Shown here: one piece after another, positions 59,355 through 64,000 of the stretch | Layout: the number at the start of each line of letters is the position of its first letter | Position numbering within the stretch: position 1 is the stretch's first letter | Source of the DNA: Pterois miles | Taxonomy: Eukaryota; Chordata; Actinopteri; Perciformes; Scorpaenidae | Assembly (NCBI GenBank): GCA_947000775.1 | Contig: CAMQGK010000130.1 | Location: forward strand, 7,005,001 to 7,069,000 | Reading direction: 5' to 3' | DNA: 64,000 nt | Position numbers and translations under genes: made by a program | The notes under the pieces: generated by a model | What the model saw: only the letters and a program-made list of their open reading frames with translations | The model's database searches: none | What the model was told of the DNA's origin: nothing

Positions 59355-59436
<82 letters not shown>
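59355..59436. repeat. (GT)41 microsatellite
   Basis: An uninterrupted GT dinucleotide run of 82 nt. Confidence 0.97.
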
Positions 59437-59437
<1 letters not shown>

Positions 59438-59511
59438 GAAGGGTGTGGTCGGAGCCTGGCCGCTGCAAGCAGTTGAGTTTATGATCACATAGTTTTTGCT
59501 TTATATGATCG

Positions 59512-60275
59512 GAAATGTCCTTTTGTATGTGTGAATCAACTCGGAGGTTGTGGTGTGCTCAGTTTTACAACTACAGTGAAGATACTAGAAACGAGAAAAC
59601 CTAAAGACTCAATTTGTACCAATCACGTTGTGTTACATAACGCTCCAAACTTTTTTAAAATTTTGAGCGATGTAAATCGGGACTGTCGAAGTTACCATGA
59701 TAATAACACATTAATGTCTTTCTGAGGTTGTAGCGGTTCAGTTTTGCAGCTCGGGTGAAGATAGTGGTGTGAAACTAGTAAACCGAAGGAATCCGTGAGA
59801 ACCGACTATGTCTCATTAACTTGTTGTGAAGGAGGATGAATAAGGCTCTAAACTAGCATGGCCATTTTCAAAAGGCTCCCTTGACCTCTGACCTCCAGAT
59901 GTGTGAATGTAAATGGGTTCTCTGGGTGCCCACCAGTCTCCCCTTTACAGACATGCCCACTTTATGATAATCCCAGTCAGTTTGGATCAAGTCATAGTCA
60001 AGTCAGCACTCTGACACACTGACAGCTGTTGTTTCTTGTTGGGCTGCAGTTTACCATGTTCTGATTGGAGCAGACTTTTTATCCTAATTGCAGTACCTGA
60101 GAGGGTTTATGGAAAATATCTGTAATTGTTTTGTGTTGTTCATTGATTTAAAATAATAAATATATACATACATTTGCATAAAGCAGCATAGTTGTCCACT
60201 AACATGTTGATAAGAGGATTAAATACTTGACAAATCTCCCTTTAAGGAACAGTTTGAATCTATTGACAGCCCTAC
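59512..60275 (+). mobile_element. Teleost repeat family R1, longest copy
   Basis: Two upstream blocks (GTGCTCAGTTTTACAACTAC at 59,556 and GCGGTTCAGTTTTGCAGCTC at 59,732, each followed by TGAAGATA and a GAAACTAG-type motif) lead into TAGCATGGCCATTTTCAAAA, CCTTGACCTCTGACCTCCAG and CCCCTTTACAGACATGCCCA. It ends at GAATCTATTGACAGCCCTAC. An extra stretch of about 200 bp (59,985-60,175) separates the core from the right end. Confidence 0.6.
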
Positions 60276-60279
60276 AAGT

Positions 60280-61500
60280 ATTGCTCGTCATTCATTTAGT
60301 TTACTAAACAGCATAATCACATCTGGACCTTTTTTTTTGACTGATAGTAGTTGACACAGTTACTGAAGTCGTACAGTGGCACCAACAGTGGAATAAATGA
60401 CAAGCAAAGAAAAGCTCCATATCAGGAGGAAGACGCAGGTTTTTGTGCGTTATGTTGCTGCAACATTAATGTGACCTGACGGTGTTTTTGCCGGTCTGTG
60501 TTAATCTGTGTGTACATGTCTGGGATAAGGGCAGAGAGGATCACGATGTCAGGACGTTGGGGCTTGTAGGTGACTCGTCTTCTTCCCTGGTGGCCCTTGT
60601 GGTGACAGATCACTCCAGACATTCACACCTTCCTACCATCGGATCTGCCTGGAGCTGCCCCGTCATGCTGGGCTCACAGGACACTTCAGAGGGGGGCGGA
60701 GGGGGCAGTGGGAACAGAGGATCGGATTTTAACACGGGGAGAGGGATCTGGATGTTTTTAAAATGTTTCCTAATCAGGGAAAACACAACACTTTCTGTCT
60801 GTCTGACCACCTGGACGGGGGCAAACTTAAACTGTTTGATTTCATGGGGAACACATTTAGGAGCTCTGGCAGCATTTGATGTGCAAATGTGTTTCATGTG
60901 TTGCTTCATTTTATGTGTTTAGGTAATTGCAGAGGTTTTCCTGTAACCAGTGTAGGAGGTGCAATGTATTTTCTGTTCCACTTCCACTTGTATCTGCCAA
61001 GTCACAGGTATCCAGAGTAACATAACAACATAGCATCATATAAAATATGTAATCTGATTACAGATACTGGAATTTACTCCAAAAGAAGAATCAGAGGCAA
61101 TTTTAATAATAAATTAGTTTGAAACATGTTGCTGTATTACAGGTAAAAATTTAGTTTTTCTCCTGAGGTTTACGACCAGAACACCATGCGACCACAGAAT
61201 AACATATAGAGTCGTTAGGTACGGGATGGGGCTAGCTTTAGGAGCTAAATGCTTCACTATGTTCACCAGCTAGTTGCTTACTAAAGCCCATTTTCTACTG
61301 GAGGAAAAACATCTGGCTTTTGTTTTCAGTGAATCAACATTCATGTCCAGGACAAGCAACTCAAACTAGTCACAGTTATTCATCAGCTCCACCAAACATG
61401 ACACCCAAGTGGACATGTGATGCGCGTGGAAGTGAATACATAATCATAAAATCAACAGAGATCTGGACAATGATAACTTATTAATACACAAAACATACAA
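60280..61500. other. Gene-free stretch
   Basis: The 60,480-60,760 section is GC-rich, with overlapping frames on both strands (146 codons plus, 99 and 66 codons minus). None has a recognisable domain or a coherent set of splice sites. The rest is AT-rich and unassigned. Confidence 0.4.
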
Positions 61501-61502
61501 TT

Positions 61503-62120
61503 AATATGCTCTCCTCAAAGCCACCAGACTCCATTGACAGAAACAGTAATTTTACCTCGCTAATCGTCGCAATGGAGCTCATTCAAGCTTGACAGAAACA
61601 AAAGTCGAAACCATCACATTAGTCTTTCCGCTGTCCCAACAATCACTAACTCTAGTTTGGTCAAAATAAACCCTTAATTCACAGAGTTAGATGTGAAAAG
61701 AAACAGCCGTGAGATTCATTCAGTCATTTTACCTTGCAGATCATCATAAAACACTAATCCTACAACAATCACCAACTTTAGTTTGGGTGAAAGAAACCCT
61801 AAATTCACAAAGAAACAGCCGTTATATGAGCGCCTCAAAGCCACCAGACTCCACTGACAGAAACAGCAGTTTACCTGGCTAACTGAACTGTCACAACAGA
61901 CTTTATTCAAACTTCACAGAAACAAAAATCATCAAAACCATCTTGGTTAGTATTTCCACTGTTCCAACAATCAGTACCTCTTGTTTGGTCAAAATAAAAC
62001 CATAATTCACCAAGCTAGACGCACAAACAAACAGCCGTTACATGCCCTCCTCAAAGCCACCAGACTCCATTAATATTTAGTCTTTCCACTGTTCCAACAA
62101 TCACCAACTCTGGTTTGAGA
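61503..62120. repeat. Degenerate tandem repeat, unit about 200 bp or more
   Basis: CTCAAAGCCACCAGACTCCA recurs at about 61,514, 61,834 and 62,051. Each copy is followed by parts of a shared order: GACAGAAACAGTAATTTTAC, AGACTTTATTCAAACTT, TTCCACTGTTCCAACAATCA, TTTGGTCAAAATAAA, AATTCAC, AAACAGCCGT. A partial copy without the opening block lies at 61,730-61,830. Confidence 0.75.
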
Positions 62121-63359
62121 GTTTGAAAGAGAGACTGATTACGTAATAGACATAAAAAAGAAGTATTATTTTCACTGTTTACTAATCCTGTTTTCTGACA
62201 AGGTCACGGAGTCGAATGTGACAAATCAGAAAAAACGCAAAAAAACATATGAGTCTATAAAAAAAACTGAAAATACGCACTAATTTTGGTGGAAAACAGT
62301 TTAAGTTTGTTGTTTGGTGGTAACAGCTGAAAACAGCTGCTCGGTTGGCGACTACCTTTTGGCTTTATCCATAGTCAACACTGAAGTATTGAGTCGTGCA
62401 GCTTTAAAGTATCCTACCAAACGTTGCAAAGTCATATCACCGCCTCAGACGCAGCAGCCAGTTTCCCACTGAACTGGATGACCCCTCTCATGGTGTTATA
62501 CTGTATGTATGATATTACTACCACCCTGCAGCTCAACTCAAACCCCAGCAGCGCTCAGAGCTTCTCTCTCATAATCACCTGCTCCAAACCAGACAAGGTT
62601 ACAGTCTGATGACACCGAGCATGGAGCACCTGCCAAGGCCTGAAAGTGGATACAGGATATTGAATATATTGGGTTGGAACATGTATTGAGGCTGACATGG
62701 GAGTCCGGCAGGGATATACATAGAGTCAAATAGCAACAGCGAGAGAATGAGGTTCGCTTCGTGTGCGTCATGTTACGTTGAATCCAAACAGAATTACCGG
62801 CTCCATTAAAAAAACATTTGGTCTCGGTTCTGGTTGAGAGGTCGCCGAACTTCTGTCCTGCTGTCTGTTATTGTTTTCACCAGCTTGACCTTGTTAAAGG
62901 CAAAGACCTTGGCAAGAGGTACATCGCTAATATACAATTACAGATGTTACCCAGTGTAAAAGGCAGCATCGGAGCCAGCTGTGAGATCATGAGAAAGACA
63001 TTCTCATGGCAACACAAAGCAGACAAACAAGCAGACAGTGTGTGTTCAGTCCAGTGAGTAAGACTAAGAGCATGTTCGCTTGGCCACGTTTCATGGTTTC
63101 GCATCAGACTTGGCTCACCTCCCAGACTGAAAACTCCTGCAAATGTAAACCTGGCAGAGGAAGCATGAGTCCCCATCCATGCTGTGTCTTCCCTCCTTTA
63201 TTCCCACATGACTAATTGCCTCCACTGTCCTTACAGTCAACGCCGTTATGTCATGTGACCTTTTGTCCTGCACATGGAAGTGGACAAATATGCTGCTCTG
63301 TGCAAACGTATGTATATGTTCATTATTAGAAATCAACAGCTAATCAATGACAGATATTG
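62121..63359. other. Gene-free stretch
   Basis: Unassigned sequence of ordinary composition. Overlapping frames on both strands at 62,818-63,336 have no family resemblance. Confidence 0.4.
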
Positions 63360-63790
63360 TCCAGAAACCCTCACAGGTTCTGACTTTAGTATCAAAAATC
63401 TGCTCCAGTCATAACATGGCAAACTGCAGCCCAACAGGCAACAACAGCTGTCAGTGTGCTGACTTGACTATGACTTGATCCAAACTGCATGTGATTATCA
63501 TAAAGTGGGCATGTCTGTAAAGGGGGGACTGGGGGGACCCAGAGAACCCATTTACATTCACACATCTGGAGGTCAGAGGTCAAGGGACCCCTTTGAAAAT
63601 GGCCAAACCAGTTTTTCCTCACCAGTAATTTAGTTATTCTGTTATTTAACCTCCTTCACTACAAGCTAATTCCATGTCATCGGTATCAATGGGCTCTTCA
63701 GGTTTTCTAGTTTCATATGATACCAGTATCTTCACTTTAGCTGTAAACCTGATAATGTTAATGCATTAGCACGTTAACCAGCTCTAATTT
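63360..63790 (-). mobile_element. Teleost repeat family R1, copy
   Basis: GTGATTATCATAAAGTGGGC, CTGGAGGTCAGAGGTCAAGG, GACCCCTTTGAAAATGGCCA and CAGGTTTTCTAGTTTCATAT follow the reverse of the 59,512 copy. It ends at TTAATGCATTAGCACGTTAA. Confidence 0.65.
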
Positions 63791-63839
63791 ACATAGCTCA
63801 AAATCACAAATCTGGAGGACGGCTTTACCACATAACAAA

Positions 63840-64000
63840 CTAGGGCTGCAACTACAAATTAATCCGCCAATTTTCATTTTCTTCCTTGATTGGTCTGTAA
63901 AATGTCAGAAGACAGGTTCAGTTAATGATTATTTATGACAAATGAGAGCATTTTTCTATGTTTTGCTTGAAAAGTTGTTGATACAGGACTTTCCATTGTC
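63840..64000 (+). mobile_element. Left end of an AGGGCTGCAACTA-type repeat
   Basis: CTAGGGCTGCAACTACAAAT, TTTTCATTTTCTTCCTTGAT, GTCTGTAAAATGTCAGAAGA and AATGATTATTTATGACA match a very common hAT-like teleost repeat. It is cut by the window edge. Confidence 0.5.

Noticed and set aside
60422..60922. Possible exons on either strand in a GC-rich patch
   Set aside because: Frames overlap on both strands, no family is recognised, and no consistent acceptor-donor pairs frame them.

Overview
The window looks like nuclear genomic DNA of a spiny-rayed (percomorph) teleost fish. Genes are sparse, split by GT-AG introns and followed by AATAAA signals. The intergenic DNA is filled with interspersed repeats typical of teleosts: a tRNA-derived SINE, LINE tails ending in TATC repeats, hAT-like and other TIR elements, and GT, GA and GATA microsatellites. 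There are no operons, no bacterial features and no CRISPR array. Species and chromosome cannot be read from the sequence.

Region 1 (1 to about 17,710) is a large minisatellite, cut off by the left edge of the window. It mixes a 14-bp unit AAACATCCCTACGC with a 20-bp unit AAACATCCCTGAACGAACGC. Five full copies of an unrelated block of about 470 bp and two identically truncated copies are embedded in it, and it is organised into larger duplications of about 1.1, 2.6 and 4.3 kb. The right edge (16,830-17,710) degenerates into a CpG-poor version. The many open frames in the array are by-products of the repeat.

Region 2 (17,711-24,836) is repeat-rich. Its most notable content is a 5,028-bp element at 19,636-24,663. 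It has CACTG-type inverted termini, a TA target duplication and dense GGTACA/TGTACC motifs in both arms. It interrupts another teleost repeat whose two halves join perfectly across it. The element encloses an intron-containing gene resembling fish SAMD3-like proteins, and two smaller transposons are nested in that gene's introns.

Region 3 (26,600-29,300) holds a complete minus-strand gene of eight coding exons. It encodes a 423-residue coiled-coil protein with a basic tail that I cannot name. Region 4 (29,300-53,000) is mainly intergenic repeats, with a possible non-coding first exon at 39,230-39,517 and two candidate conserved regulatory stretches. Region 5 (52,981-58,500) holds a plus-strand cysteine-rich secretory protein (CRISP/CAP) gene with a TATA box, seven recognisable exons and a polyadenylation signal. 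One splice junction is unresolved. Region 6 (58,500-64,000) is again repeats and unassigned sequence.

The three genes show no obvious functional link. The two observations most worth following are the gene-bearing transposon and the structured minisatellite with its embedded block.
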